Assembly: GCA_964550025.1 (NCBI GenBank)
Contig: CAZJYI010000009.1
Coordinates: 69,421 to 133,420, forward strand
DNA from: CAZJYI01 sp964550025
GTDB lineage: Bacteria > Verrucomicrobiota > Kiritimatiellia > UBA8416 > CAYOBW01
Direction of reading: 5' to 3'
Length of the DNA stretch: 64,000 nt
How positions within the stretch are numbered: the stretch's first letter is position 1; every line of letters begins with the position of its first letter. Shown one piece after another: positions 27,744 to 36,323 of the stretch. Under the pieces are notes generated by a model. The model made no database searches and was not told where the DNA came from. It worked only from the letters and a program-made list of their open reading frames with translations. Position numbers and translations under genes: made by a program.

Positions 27744-29282
27744 ATGTGGACGATGCAAGATGCCGTTAGTATGCTGGATAGCAAGCGGGCGGGCGTTGGA
27801 CTGATCCTCGTCCTGTCCGTGCTGTGCCTTGTGCTGCAAAGCGAGATTCCCGGGTTTGTGGACGGACACCACGGTAGGTTGTCGGCACACGGCCTGGTGC
27901 TCGCCGCGAACATGTCGCTGGCGCAGCGCGGTTTCACCTTCGACAGCGCGAGTGTGCATGCTGACGGGACGGTGATCCGGACACCCTACAATCGGTTTCC
28001 GACGACGTCATTTCTGCTCGTCAAGGCCGCCATGGGCCTGGCCGGGGGCAATATGCGGCTGGAGATCCTCTTTGCCCGGGTGGTCATGATGCTGTTCTTC
28101 CTGGGGGCGCTGCTGTGCGCCTACCTGGGATTGTACCATGTTCTGCGCGGCTCACTCGCAGCCGCGTCCGCGGCGCTGTTGACGTTCGCGTCATGGTATC
28201 TCAACAAGTACAACGACATGGTCTTCAACGATATCCCGACGCTCTTCGGGATGCTCCTCTGTTTTCACGGTATGGTCGTGCACACCGTGCACGGCAAGCG
28301 CCTGCAGTTGTACGTGAAGGGGTTGGTCGCAGTGGGTTTCGGCTGGCAGAGCCTGGCCCTCCTGGCGCCCTATGCCGCGTTCGGATTCATCCGATGCATT
28401 GTGCAACGGCGGCCGTTCCCGCGCATCATCTTCTGCCATGAAGCCCTCGCGGGGCTCGCGGCACTCGCCGCCGCTTCCGGCGTGCTCGCGTTCAACGTCT
28501 TGAACGAAGCCGCGGTTACGGGGCAGGAGCTTCGCGAGACGAGTACCTTCCGTTCAGCCCAGTTCAGGACGGGCATGGACGCGGCCCAGTCTGAAAAGTA
28601 CAGCCGGTACCTGGAGCCGGGCCGCTTCACCCGGCAGCAATTCTACCGGGTGGGCCGGATGTGCTACCCCGGCCCCGTTCGCCCGGACGATCACGCCCTG
28701 CGGCAGCGTGTCTTCCAGGCCTACGGTGTCATTGCCTGCCTTGCCGCTCTCGCTGCTGCCGTCCTTCTCAGGCAGCCTGTTCTGACGTTCACGCTCTTGT
28801 GTTCGGGTGTCCTCTGGGCCGTTCCCATGCGGGCCTTCACCGCGTTTCACAATTTCCAGAGCATCTTCTACGTGGGGTTTCCTCTGGTCCTGTTCTGGGG
28901 CGGTTCCGCCGCGGTCTCGCGCTGGGGACGCCGTCTGCTTCCGGCCCTGCTGGGCGTCGCGGCTGTCGCATTCCTGGTGTCTTACGTCTCGATGCAGGCC
29001 GAGAAGGCTCGCGAGGCGGAGTGGACGCGGCACGTGACGGAGGATTTCCAGGCCATCGTCGGCATTACGGGAGCAGATAGGAGAATCCTCGTCTCGGCTG
29101 TTCCTTACCATCTCGTCGTCGGTCGCGCCCGGGACTACTACCTGTCGGGCAATTACCTGGCCCCCGCCCAGCAGGCGGAGTTCGCCATCTCCGCCAACCC
29201 GAAGCACAAACCGCACTCCCTCACTCCCGGGAACAGTTGCCTGTTCCTGGCGGAGCGGGTCGCGTCGACACCGGAGAACTGA
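27744..29282 (+). CDS. Polytopic membrane protein, possibly GT-C glycosyltransferase-like
   Basis: 512 aa, about 10-11 hydrophobic helices (for example VGLILVLSVLCLVLQ, VVMMLFFLGALLCAYLGLYHVL, LAALAAASGVLAFNVL) and a periplasmic C-terminal tail. The first loop after TM1 (GFVDGHHGRLSAHG) contains acidic residues in the position used by GT-C mannosyl/oligosaccharyl transferases, but no decisive motif confirms this. AGGAGG 7 bp before ATG 27744 fixes the start. It ends 5 bp before the Fe-S protein, and the two overlap in regulation if not in function. Confidence 0.65.
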   Translation: MWTMQDAVSMLDSKRAGVGLILVLSVLCLVLQSEIPGFVDGHHGRLSAHGLVLAANMSLAQRGFTFDSASVHADGTVIRTPYNRFPTTSFLLVKAAMGLAGGNMRLEILFARVVMMLFFLGALLCAYLGLYHVLRGSLAAASAALLTFASWYLNKYNDMVFNDIPTLFGMLLCFHGMVVHTVHGKRLQLYVKGLVAVGFGWQSLALLAPYAAFGFIRCIVQRRPFPRIIFCHEALAGLAALAAASGVLAFNVLNEAAVTGQELRETSTFRSAQFRTGMDAAQSEKYSRYLEPGRFTRQQFYRVGRMCYPGPVRPDDHALRQRVFQAYGVIACLAALAAAVLLRQPVLTFTLLCSGVLWAVPMRAFTAFHNFQSIFYVGFPLVLFWGGSAAVSRWGRRLLPALLGVAAVAFLVSYVSMQAEKAREAEWTRHVTEDFQAIVGITGADRRILVSAVPYHLVVGRARDYYLSGNYLAPAQQAEFAISANPKHKPHSLTPGNSCLFLAERVASTPEN

Positions 29283-29287
29283 GAACG

Positions 29288-30088
29288 ATGTGCGAGTTCT
29301 GCGCAAAGCACGGCGAGGGACGAACCTGGTACCTCCGGGCACGCAACTACTCCGCCGACCTCGTGAAGAACAGCCGGCGGTTTCGGGATATGCTCCAGTG
29401 GCTGCTCACGAAGACGTACCCGGACAAGTCCGGCCTTGCTGCCGCGCGGACCTTTCTCCGCCTGCCACTCGTGGGCCGGGCCGCCCGCCGCATGGCAACA
29501 CACCGCATGAAACGAGACCATTTCGGGCAGGTCCTGGCGATCGAAGACGTGCACAAGGTGTTCCGGCTCGCGGACACCATTACCTGCTACCCCTGTGTCT
29601 GCCGACGAATGCTGGGCGTCGGCCGCGGCCGGCGCCTCGGCCTCGTACTCGGCAATTTCATGCGCGAGCTCCAGGACGACAGTCCCGATTTCGGTTCGAC
29701 AAGCGGCGAGAGCCTCACGCCCGAACAGGCCTCGCAGAGAGTCTCCGAGCTCGAACGCGAAGGGCTCGTGCACACGATCTGGACGATAGACACGCCTTTC
29801 ATTGTCGGCATCTGCAGTTGCCGTCCCGGGGAGTGCCTGGCAATGGAAATGACCAACGATTTGCGAACCAAGGTGATGTTCAAGGCCGAGCAGCTGTTCG
29901 AAATCGATGAAACGCTGTGTAACGGTTGCGGCAAGTGTATGGAAACGTGCTATTTCGGCGCGATCGCGCTGCCGGACGGCACCGGGATCTGCCGCATCGA
30001 CGCGACCCATTGCTACGGCTGCGGTCTGTGCCGTGCCGCCTGCCCTGTGGACGCGCCGCGGCGCGCCGGCGTGCCCGAGGTGTTCTGA
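29288..30088 (+). CDS. Cys-rich protein with two [4Fe-4S] ferredoxin motifs
   Basis: 266 aa. C-terminal dicluster ferredoxin: CNGCGKCMETC then CYGCGLCRAACP. Additional cysteines appear earlier: MCEFC at the very start, CYPCVCRR mid-protein and CSCRPGEC before the ferredoxin region, enough for one or two more metal sites. Soluble, no signal peptide. Likely electron carrier or Fe-S redox subunit. ATG 29288 lies 5 bp after the stop of the membrane protein, so the pair is translationally coupled. Confidence 0.75.
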   Translation: MCEFCAKHGEGRTWYLRARNYSADLVKNSRRFRDMLQWLLTKTYPDKSGLAAARTFLRLPLVGRAARRMATHRMKRDHFGQVLAIEDVHKVFRLADTITCYPCVCRRMLGVGRGRRLGLVLGNFMRELQDDSPDFGSTSGESLTPEQASQRVSELEREGLVHTIWTIDTPFIVGICSCRPGECLAMEMTNDLRTKVMFKAEQLFEIDETLCNGCGKCMETCYFGAIALPDGTGICRIDATHCYGCGLCRAACPVDAPRRAGVPEVF

Positions 30089-30428
30089 CGGCGGAGAGAG
30101 CGATACGGCCCGGGACCTGGCGGCTGCATGGTTACGACGCTGATAGCGGGAGAGAGAAACCGCAGAATGATGAACACTGAATGATGAATGCTCAAATGCG
30201 AGGCCTGTCTCCGCGCGTGCCCTTCCCCTCTCACTTCGACATTGAGTATTCAGCGTTCGATATTCGATATTCCCCATCCCCGAAAACGCACACCCGCGAA
30301 ACTGCGCTCCAGTCTCGCAAAGAGGCAATAAAGACCTATACTGTATCGTTGGCTATTGGAAGAGGACGGCGAACTCTGCCCGCCGACAGGGCGCAACGCT
30401 CCCGTCCGCAACAGAATAGGAGCACTCC
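30089..30428. other. Intergenic region without a gene
   Basis: 340 bp. It contains AT-richer low-complexity sequence (GAATGATGAACACTGAATGATGAATG near 30166) and a run of related ATTC/GATA words at 30240-30275 (TATTCAGCGTTCGATATTCG). No coding frame with a ribosome site is seen. The sequence just upstream of 30429 (AATAGGAGCACTCC) is the ribosome site of the methyltransferase. Confidence 0.6.
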
Positions 30429-31133
30429 ATGCGAAGAAAGTTGCCGGTACTCAGTTTTCTGTCCGTCATGCTGGTTCTCACCTGTGCCGCGCGCGCCCAG
30501 CGTCCGCCGCGCCGCGGTCCGCGCACGCAGCAGTCACCCGCCCGGGAAAACCCGGAAGCCAAAGGCAAGGATGCGGCCGAGCAGAAGATCCTCGACATCC
30601 TGGCGGACATGCATGCGAACCAGCGGCGCGGCATGATGAACGTCCCGACCGACGACGGGCGCCTGCTCCGTATGCTGGTCGAGATGTCCGGCGCGAAGCA
30701 CGTAGTGGAAATCGGCACATCAAACGGCTACTCGGGCCTCTGGATGTGTCTCGGCCTCCGCATGACGGGCGGCAAACTCACCACCTACGAGATCGACGCC
30801 GGCCGCGCAAAACTGGCACGGGAGAACTTCGAACGGGCGGGTGTCTCCGAGCTGGTCAACCTGGTCGAAGGTGATGCTCACAAGGAGATTGTGAAGCTCG
30901 CGGGTAAGATCGACATCGTGTTTCTCGATGCCGACAAGGAAGGCTATCTCGACTATCTTGACAAGCTGTTGCCGAAGCTGCGCCCCGGCGGTCTCATTGC
31001 CGCGCACAACGTGCGGTCGCACGGCAGTTCGATGAAGCCGTTTCTCGACGCCATCCGTGCCAAACCCGAGCTGGAGACGCTCTTCCTGCACATGGACGCC
31101 GCCGGCGTGAGTGTGACGATGAAGAAGCGGTAG
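30429..31133 (+). CDS. Exported class I O-methyltransferase-like protein
   Basis: 234 aa. N-terminal signal peptide (LPVLSFLSVMLVLTCAARAQ) followed by a Pro/Arg/Gln linker, then a complete Rossmann methyltransferase of the catechol/caffeoyl-CoA O-methyltransferase group: VEIGTSNGYSGLWM (SAM loop), TTYEID (acidic ribose ligand), VEGDAH, IDIVFLDADKEGYLDY (metal-binding Asp) and HNVRSHG. AGGAGC precedes the start. Export is unexpected because SAM is cytoplasmic; the signal-like segment could alternatively be a membrane anchor with the enzyme on either side. Confidence 0.85.
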   Translation: MRRKLPVLSFLSVMLVLTCAARAQRPPRRGPRTQQSPARENPEAKGKDAAEQKILDILADMHANQRRGMMNVPTDDGRLLRMLVEMSGAKHVVEIGTSNGYSGLWMCLGLRMTGGKLTTYEIDAGRAKLARENFERAGVSELVNLVEGDAHKEIVKLAGKIDIVFLDADKEGYLDYLDKLLPKLRPGGLIAAHNVRSHGSSMKPFLDAIRAKPELETLFLHMDAAGVSVTMKKR

Positions 31134-31170
31134 CGTCTGTCCGGCCACAACCGGCGGACGGCTGAGTTGT

Positions 31171-31635
31171 CTATCGCACCTGGTCTCGCCGCGACACCGG
31201 GAACTTGTCTGCCAGCGACATTCTCGGGAAGTACACCTTGTTTGATGACGCGTTGTATCGCTCGAACTCCGACACGTACCTGTATACGTACATCGTCGCC
31301 GTGTCGAACCCCCGGATGCGCATCTCCAACTCACCCAGGGGCCTGAACGCCGGAATGAGGATGTGTTCCCCAAGGCGGGGCGTGTCTTTCTGGATCCGCC
31401 CGCAGCCGATCTGGTTGCGCTCACTCTCGCACCCGTAGGAAGTGTGGCCTTCCCGGGTCTTGCCCGGATCGTCGGGATACTTCTCGCGGACATAGCGTGC
31501 CGCCGAACCGCTGCAACTGAAACAGATGAACTCCTGCCTCACGAAGTACTTTGTTGTGCGCAACAGGCAGTAGATTCCGATGTACGCAGCGGCGGCTGCC
31601 AGGCTGGCAACAGCGAGTTTCTTTCGTGGTTTCAT
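31171..31635 (-). CDS. Small membrane-anchored protein of unknown function
   Basis: 154 aa with a single N-terminal hydrophobic segment (AVASLAAAAAYIGIYCLL) and a cysteine-containing soluble part: FICFSCSGSAARYVREKYPD, SYGCESERNQIGCGRIQ and MYVYRYVSEFERY. The CFSC and later cysteines could form disulfides or bind metal outside the membrane. ATG 31635 is chosen because it directly precedes the anchor; an in-frame start at 31731 adds an Arg/Cys-rich stretch. Family not recognised. Convergent with the methyltransferase. Confidence 0.55.
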   Translation of the reverse strand: MKPRKKLAVASLAAAAAYIGIYCLLRTTKYFVRQEFICFSCSGSAARYVREKYPDDPGKTREGHTSYGCESERNQIGCGRIQKDTPRLGEHILIPAFRPLGELEMRIRGFDTATMYVYRYVSEFERYNASSNKVYFPRMSLADKFPVSRRDQVR

Positions 31636-31776
31636 TTCTGCACCCTGTCTTCGGTACCCATGGTACCGGCAGGCACAGGCAGCAACAAGCGGAGTCCTTT
31701 TGCGTTTGACCCCTTGACCCGCACGACGCACAATTGCCGTTACACACCCACACCACCAATCTGCAAGGAGTCTCCA

Positions 31777-31942
31777 ATGAAGCCGTTCCCCGTCCTCTCA
31801 CGAATCTGGATAGCCGTTGCCGTTGTCGGCTTGTGCGGCCGCGTGTCTGCGCAGACGACCCTGACGTGGACCGGAGGCGGGGGTGATCACTAACGGGGCC
31901 GGGACAACGGATTTCACGTTCACGATGCTGCTCGTGAAGTAA
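31777..31942 (+). pseudogene. Remnant of a secreted beta-repeat protein (both ends, middle deleted)
   Basis: AAGGAG and ATG 31777 open a 38-codon frame: signal peptide ending VSAQ, then TTLTWTGGGGDH and TAA. The T-L-T-W-T-GGGGD block is the usual start of autotransporter-associated repeat proteins. In the next frame, from 31886 to TAA at 31940-31942, the sequence reads ITNGAGTTDFTFTMLLVK, plausible as the C-terminus of such a protein. This looks like an out-of-frame deletion joining the two ends. Confidence 0.55.
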
Positions 31943-31959
31943 ACGAAGGAGAACGGCGG

Positions 31960-32400
31960 ATGAACATGGATGTGCGAGGATGGGGAGCGGCTATGTGCGC
32001 AGGTATGGCCCTCTGCGCGATAGTTGCGGGCTGCACACCCCGTCGCGAGACCGTGCCGCCACGCGACGACAGGGTCGCGATCGAGCGGGACCCTGCGAAC
32101 CCTTCGAACGTCCTCGTCACGATCACGTTCCTGAATCCCGAACAGACGCTCGAAGAGGGGGTGGTTGTCAACTACCACTCGGTCTTCCTGGAGCGACCCG
32201 ACGACGCTGCGGGAACCAACGTGCTTCTTGGACTCTCTCCCGGCCCCGAAGCCGATGTGTCCACGTGCCGTTTCAGCATCCCTCAAACCGAAGTGGGCAG
32301 GTGTCGAGTGTCACTCAGCGGCGTCGAAAACAAGCCCATCGGAGAGGCCGTGGTCGGGAGGGTGATCGATCTGGGCGCTTCAACGGCAGCGCAACGGTAA
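31960..32400 (+). CDS. Small lipoprotein of unknown function
   Basis: 146 aa; AAGGAG 7 bp upstream of ATG 31960. Signal peptide ends CAIVAGC, so lipid attachment at that cysteine is predicted. The mature part is beta-rich with two cysteines (STCRFS, GRCRVS). NVLVTITFLNPEQTLEEGVVVNYHSVFLERPDDAAG resembles a small Ig-like sandwich of unknown role. It lies 17 bp after the remnant above. Confidence 0.6.
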   Translation: MNMDVRGWGAAMCAGMALCAIVAGCTPRRETVPPRDDRVAIERDPANPSNVLVTITFLNPEQTLEEGVVVNYHSVFLERPDDAAGTNVLLGLSPGPEADVSTCRFSIPQTEVGRCRVSLSGVENKPIGEAVVGRVIDLGASTAAQR

Positions 32401-32503
32401 GAGACGGGGCTCAGCACATTCGCGTTGTGATCCGCGTACGTGCTGGTGGGGGGAGCGTAGAGAGGGGGGCCACTCGCTCATGCTCGTGGTTACAGGGACG
32501 AAT

Positions 32504-32537
32504 GCAAAAGAAAGAGGCGATGCCCCGGCATCGCCTC
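32504..32537 (-). terminator. Rho-independent terminator of the minus-strand sugar/BMC gene train
   Basis: An 11-bp perfect stem GAGGCGATGCC/GGCATCGCCTC (32514-32524 with 32527-32537) is followed on the minus strand by TTTCTTTTGC. It lies 24 bp after the stop of the D-lyxose-isomerase-like gene, the last gene of the minus-strand train. Confidence 0.85.
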
Positions 32538-32561
32538 TCTTCAACTTCGCTACAACGCCGC

Positions 32562-33281
32562 TTATGGGAAGACCAGCTTCGGGTTCGTGTGGCGGACGCC
32601 GTCGTTGTCGTGGAAATTGGCGACCTCGGTAATGATGGCGCCCTCGGGGCCGCCGATCTGCGAGTGGCGCGCCGTCGGCCGGTTGAGCTGGACGTACCCG
32701 CCCGGCCCCGTCTTCTCGGCATGGAATACCGTGGCTGAGGCCCGCTGACTTTCCGGCATCATCTCCTTGATGCCCGGGGTCGGGTCGCCTTCGCCGATAA
32801 TGTAGGACAGTCCGTGGCGTACCAGCCACCCTTCCATCTTCGGGAGGGCTTTTCCCGTGGCCAGGTGGTAGTGCTCCGGGAGCATCTGGTTGGGGAGCAG
32901 GAAGAGGTCCATCAGCATGAAGCGGTTGCCCTTTTCCTCCGCCTCGTTGTTGACGAACATGTTGGCCGCCAGGCCCAGCCGCGTGAACTCGCCGATGCCG
33001 TAGTCCGACACCCAGAGCTTCTCGCGCGCATCGCTAAACATCGGATAGCCGTGGTACTTCATCACGGCGATGTAGGCGTCCTTGCCCTTCTCGACGTCGA
33101 ACTTCCCGTTGCGATAGAATGATTTGTTGTCGAACTGCAGCTCTTTCGGCACGCCCGCTCCTTTCTTCGCATGTGCGCCGCAGGCACCGCAGCCTGCCAG
33201 GCTCCTCGCGGTACCCATCCCCAGCGCCGCCATTCCGACTCCGGCCGATTTCAGAAGTGTGCGTCTGTCAATGTCTGTCAT
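32562..33281 (-). CDS. Tat-exported D-lyxose isomerase-like cupin
   Basis: 239 aa. AAGGAG before ATG 33281; the N-terminus TDIDRRTLLKSAGVGMAALGMG is a twin-arginine signal, followed by two cysteines (GCGACG). The body is a metal cupin resembling D-lyxose ketol-isomerase: PNQMLPEHYHLA with two metal histidines, then MEGWLVRHGLSYIIGEGDPT, and a distal RHSQIGGPEG / HDNDGVRH block. The fold would interconvert an aldose and ketose, here predicted in the periplasm. It sits at the end of the BMC gene train, so it may act on the same sugar; separation from the kinase gene by an inverted-repeat element could break co-transcription. Confidence 0.75.
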   Translation of the reverse strand: MTDIDRRTLLKSAGVGMAALGMGTARSLAGCGACGAHAKKGAGVPKELQFDNKSFYRNGKFDVEKGKDAYIAVMKYHGYPMFSDAREKLWVSDYGIGEFTRLGLAANMFVNNEAEEKGNRFMLMDLFLLPNQMLPEHYHLATGKALPKMEGWLVRHGLSYIIGEGDPTPGIKEMMPESQRASATVFHAEKTGPGGYVQLNRPTARHSQIGGPEGAIITEVANFHDNDGVRHTNPKLVFP

Positions 33282-33302
33282 CGTCCTTCTCCTTCCATCC
33301 CT

Positions 33303-33394
33303 GGGGTCAGACCTTGAATTAATACTTAACGACACCTGCCGGCGTTCGGTCAGCAGTGGCGTCCACGTTAAGTATTAATTCAAGGTCTGACCCC
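33303..33394. repeat. GGGGTCAGACC inverted-repeat element A (29-bp arms)
   Basis: Perfect 29-bp arms at 33303-33331 and 33366-33394 enclose a 34-bp loop. The outer 15 bases GGGGTCAGACCTTGA are identical in element B at 41306-41397, while the inner arms and loops differ. It lies between the lyxose-isomerase-like gene and the kinase gene, and a T-rich tract follows the right arm. It behaves like a mobile palindromic element rather than a gene-specific signal. Confidence 0.85.
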
Positions 33395-33429
33395 GATTTG
33401 TGTTTTTCTCTACACGCCTGATTGTAATG

Positions 33430-34929
33430 CTACCAAAGTGGTGCCAATTGTGAAATGGTTTTCTGATAGCGTGCGTATTTCTCCGCGTAGACTTCCTTCA
33501 TGGCCGGATCGGGATCCTGGCGCCGTGCAATGCGGGTCATGGCACTGACGGCCTCCTCGTAGCCGGCGAACTCGCCGCAGGCGACGCCGGCGGCGATGGC
33601 GGCTCCCAGGGCGCCCAACTCCGTTCCGGCCGGAATCTCGACCGGAATCTGGAAGCAGTCCGCAAACATCTGCACCCAGACTTCGCTGCGCGCGGCCCCG
33701 CCGGTGAAGCGGATCACGTCGGGAACGTCGCGGAAGTTCAGGAGGCGCTGCAGATGCGTATTGTGACCGAAGACGACGCCTTCGTAAATGGCCCTGACCA
33801 CGTCCGCCCGCCTGTGGTGCCCCTCGAGTCCGATAAGGCACGACTTGCCGCCGGAGGGCACGTTGTTTCCGTACAGGAAGGGGAGGAACACGATGTCGTT
33901 CGCAGCCGGATCGACCGAGGCGACCATCGCGTTGCATGCATCGAACACCTTGTCCGCGGCGCCTTTCGCTTCGAACTCGGGTCGCAGGAACTCGGTGACG
34001 AACCATTCGAGGTTGCTGGCGGAGGTCGGGCTGCCTTCCAGCATCAGGTACCAGCCCGGCATGCTGTAGCAGGACGTCATGAAAAGGTCCTTGTCGATCA
34101 GCGGCTCGCGGGCGATGTACTGGTTGTTCCCCCACGTGCCGGCCACGAGCGACATCTGTCCCTCGTCGATGATGCCGGAAGCCAGGCCGCAGGCATCGAT
34201 GTCGAACATGCCGCCGGCGACGGGGGTACCCGCCTTGAGCCCGGTCTGTTCGGCCGCCTGGGCCGTGACTTCACCACAGATGTCTGCCGTCTTGACCAAC
34301 GGAGGGAGGAGGTCCTTCATGTCCGACAGACCGAACAGCTCCAGCACTTCGTCGTCGTACTCGCCCGTGACGACGTTCATCAGGCTGGTCCCGGACATGT
34401 CGGTGAGCTCGGCGGCGATGTTGCCGGTCAGGCGGAAGCGGATGTAGTCCTTGTTCATCAGGACCCATTTCGTCTTCTCCATGACCGCCGGTTCGTTGTC
34501 GCGGAACCAGGCCAGCAGGGCATTGGGCTGGGCCGCCCAGAGGCACTGGGTTGTCTTGGGCAATACCTTCTCATTGACGCCGTCGGCCATCCACTGGTCG
34601 ATGTAGGCCTGTGCCCGGCCGTCAGTCGAGTAGATCGCGTTGCAGGTCGGGTTGCCGTCGGCGTCCACGAGATAGATCCCGTTGCCGTGGCCGCAGCAGG
34701 CGACGCACGCGATCTCGGCCGGGTCGATGCCCGACGACGCGAGCAGCTCCCGGATCGCGCCGGCCGTGCTGTCCCAGATCGCCGTCATGTCGCGTTCGTC
34801 GTAGCCGGCCTGGGGCTGAATCGCGTTGACTTTCTGCGAGGCCACCGCGATTTCTGTCCCGTCCGTCGTGAACAGCGCTGCTTTCGACACTGTCCCGCCG
34901 TTGTCGATTCCAAGCAGGTATTTCGCCAT
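33430..34929 (-). CDS. FGGY sugar kinase, LyxK-like (L-xylulose kinase)
   Basis: 499-aa ATP-dependent ketose kinase. It begins YLLGIDNGGTVSKAALF (phosphate 1 loop). Strong similarity in block order to E. coli LyxK: QPQAGYDERDM, ICGEVTAQAAEQTGLKAG with VAGGMFDI, GSPTSASNLEWF, FLPFLYG and FTGGAARSEVWVQM. The catalytic Asp is in GGMFDID. Best inference is phosphorylation of L-xylulose or a related ketopentose at C5; other FGGY substrates cannot be excluded. 57 bp downstream of the transporter gene in the same train. Confidence 0.85.
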   Translation of the reverse strand: MAKYLLGIDNGGTVSKAALFTTDGTEIAVASQKVNAIQPQAGYDERDMTAIWDSTAGAIRELLASSGIDPAEIACVACCGHGNGIYLVDADGNPTCNAIYSTDGRAQAYIDQWMADGVNEKVLPKTTQCLWAAQPNALLAWFRDNEPAVMEKTKWVLMNKDYIRFRLTGNIAAELTDMSGTSLMNVVTGEYDDEVLELFGLSDMKDLLPPLVKTADICGEVTAQAAEQTGLKAGTPVAGGMFDIDACGLASGIIDEGQMSLVAGTWGNNQYIAREPLIDKDLFMTSCYSMPGWYLMLEGSPTSASNLEWFVTEFLRPEFEAKGAADKVFDACNAMVASVDPAANDIVFLPFLYGNNVPSGGKSCLIGLEGHHRRADVVRAIYEGVVFGHNTHLQRLLNFRDVPDVIRFTGGAARSEVWVQMFADCFQIPVEIPAGTELGALGAAIAAGVACGEFAGYEEAVSAMTRIARRQDPDPAMKEVYAEKYARYQKTISQLAPLW

Positions 34930-34986
34930 CTGCGATGTCCTCCAAAAGGTGTCAGCCCCGGCCGGTGGCCGGGGCTGAGTGTGTCG

Positions 34987-36249
34987 CTAGGCTGAAGCCG
35001 CTTCAGCGTCCGGGCCGGGTTCGGCCTGGGCCTGCTCTTCCTTGCCGATATGGTCGTGGAAGAAAAGCAGGTAGGCGCCAAGCAGAACGGCCGACATGAT
35101 GGTCACGATCATCCAGATCGACTGCCAGTTGACGACGCCTTCCACCGTAGCTCCTTCGAGGAGTTTTCCGTTCACGAAGTTACCGAGCACCATGCCAACC
35201 CCAAAGGTGCTGAAGAAGATGAAGCCCTGCGCCTGTGCGCGCATTTCCTCCGGCGCTTTCTTGTCGATATAGATCTGCCCGCCGACGAAGAAGAACCCGA
35301 AGATGAGACCATGGACGATAATGGCAATGTAGTACATCACCGGCATATCCATCGTGACGCCGAGGAGAAATGCCCCGTAGCGAATAACAAGCACGACCAG
35401 ACCAACGCACATGGACCATTTGACACCGATCCTGGCAATGGCCATCGGGATCAGCAGCATGAAGAAGATCTCGCCGAACTGGCCCAGGTTCATTCTGGCG
35501 GTGATGGTTTTGTATCCCAGTGAGTCAAAGAAGCTGGAACCGAAGTTGAAATAGGTGACGAACGGGATCATCACCAGGCACGATATGATGATGAAGACGG
35601 CGAAGTTGAGGTCCTTCATCAGTGACAGTGCCCGCAGGCCGAGGGCGTCCACGATCGAAGCCTTCTGCCCTTTCGCCGGCGGTGGCGTGGTTGGGATCGT
35701 AAGTGCCAGGCCGGCGCACAGCAGGCTGACCGCGGCGCCGCACAGCATCGGGATCTTGCTGGTCTCGAAGCCCTCCACCTTGAAGACGTTCACGGCCACG
35801 AGACTGAAAATGGCGGATGCCACCCACCCGATGGACCCGAATACGCGGATCTGCGGGAACTTCTCCGCCGGGGAGTTCGCCATGGCGATGGCGCTGGTCA
35901 GACCCCAGGTCGGCATGTAACAGAGCATGGCCAGGAGAAGCAGGACGAACAGAGGGGTCGCCGTGGTCTGCCCGGCGGACAGGAAGAGCAGGCCGGCGGT
36001 CAACACGTTCAGCACGCAGAGGACTTTTTCGCTGGCGAAGTGCCGGTCCGCGATCATCCCGACAATCGGTGCAGCCATGCAGCCCAGTGCCATCGAACTG
36101 AAGATCCAGCCCATCTGCGTTCCGCTCATGCCGAGCTTCTTCATGTACGCGGCCAGCGGCACCCACCAGACCGCGAACATCATGAACTGCAGGAACATCA
36201 TCGCGCTCAGCTTGATTCTGAGGTCCATCGACATGCTTTTCTCACTCAT
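34987..36249 (-). CDS. MFS transporter, nucleoside:H+ symporter-like (NupG/XapB type)
   Basis: 420 aa, 12 predicted helices. MFLQFMMFAVWWVPLAAYMKKLGMSGTQMGWIFSS, IADRHFASEKVLCVLN and RVFGSIGWVAS match the Nuc_H_symport group, with an acidic/Gln-rich cytoplasmic tail. Brings a nucleoside or sugar into the cell in symport with protons. Placement between a sugar kinase and dehydrogenases in the BMC train makes it the likely substrate importer. Whether the substrate is a nucleoside or a free pentose is open. Confidence 0.85.
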   Translation of the reverse strand: MSEKSMSMDLRIKLSAMMFLQFMMFAVWWVPLAAYMKKLGMSGTQMGWIFSSMALGCMAAPIVGMIADRHFASEKVLCVLNVLTAGLLFLSAGQTTATPLFVLLLLAMLCYMPTWGLTSAIAMANSPAEKFPQIRVFGSIGWVASAIFSLVAVNVFKVEGFETSKIPMLCGAAVSLLCAGLALTIPTTPPPAKGQKASIVDALGLRALSLMKDLNFAVFIIISCLVMIPFVTYFNFGSSFFDSLGYKTITARMNLGQFGEIFFMLLIPMAIARIGVKWSMCVGLVVLVIRYGAFLLGVTMDMPVMYYIAIIVHGLIFGFFFVGGQIYIDKKAPEEMRAQAQGFIFFSTFGVGMVLGNFVNGKLLEGATVEGVVNWQSIWMIVTIMSAVLLGAYLLFFHDHIGKEEQAQAEPGPDAEAASA

Positions 36250-36323
36250 CCTTCGTCTCCTCCTTCTGATCTACCTTCTCCTGATTCTCGCCACTTGCCA
36301 CCCGCCATTCGCCACTTCTTCCC

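Noticed and set aside
33303..33394. Inverted-repeat element A as a simple terminator
   Set aside because: The 29-bp arms with a 34-bp loop and the shared tip with element B are not typical of an intrinsic terminator; a proper hairpin plus T-tract terminator is found at 32504-32537.
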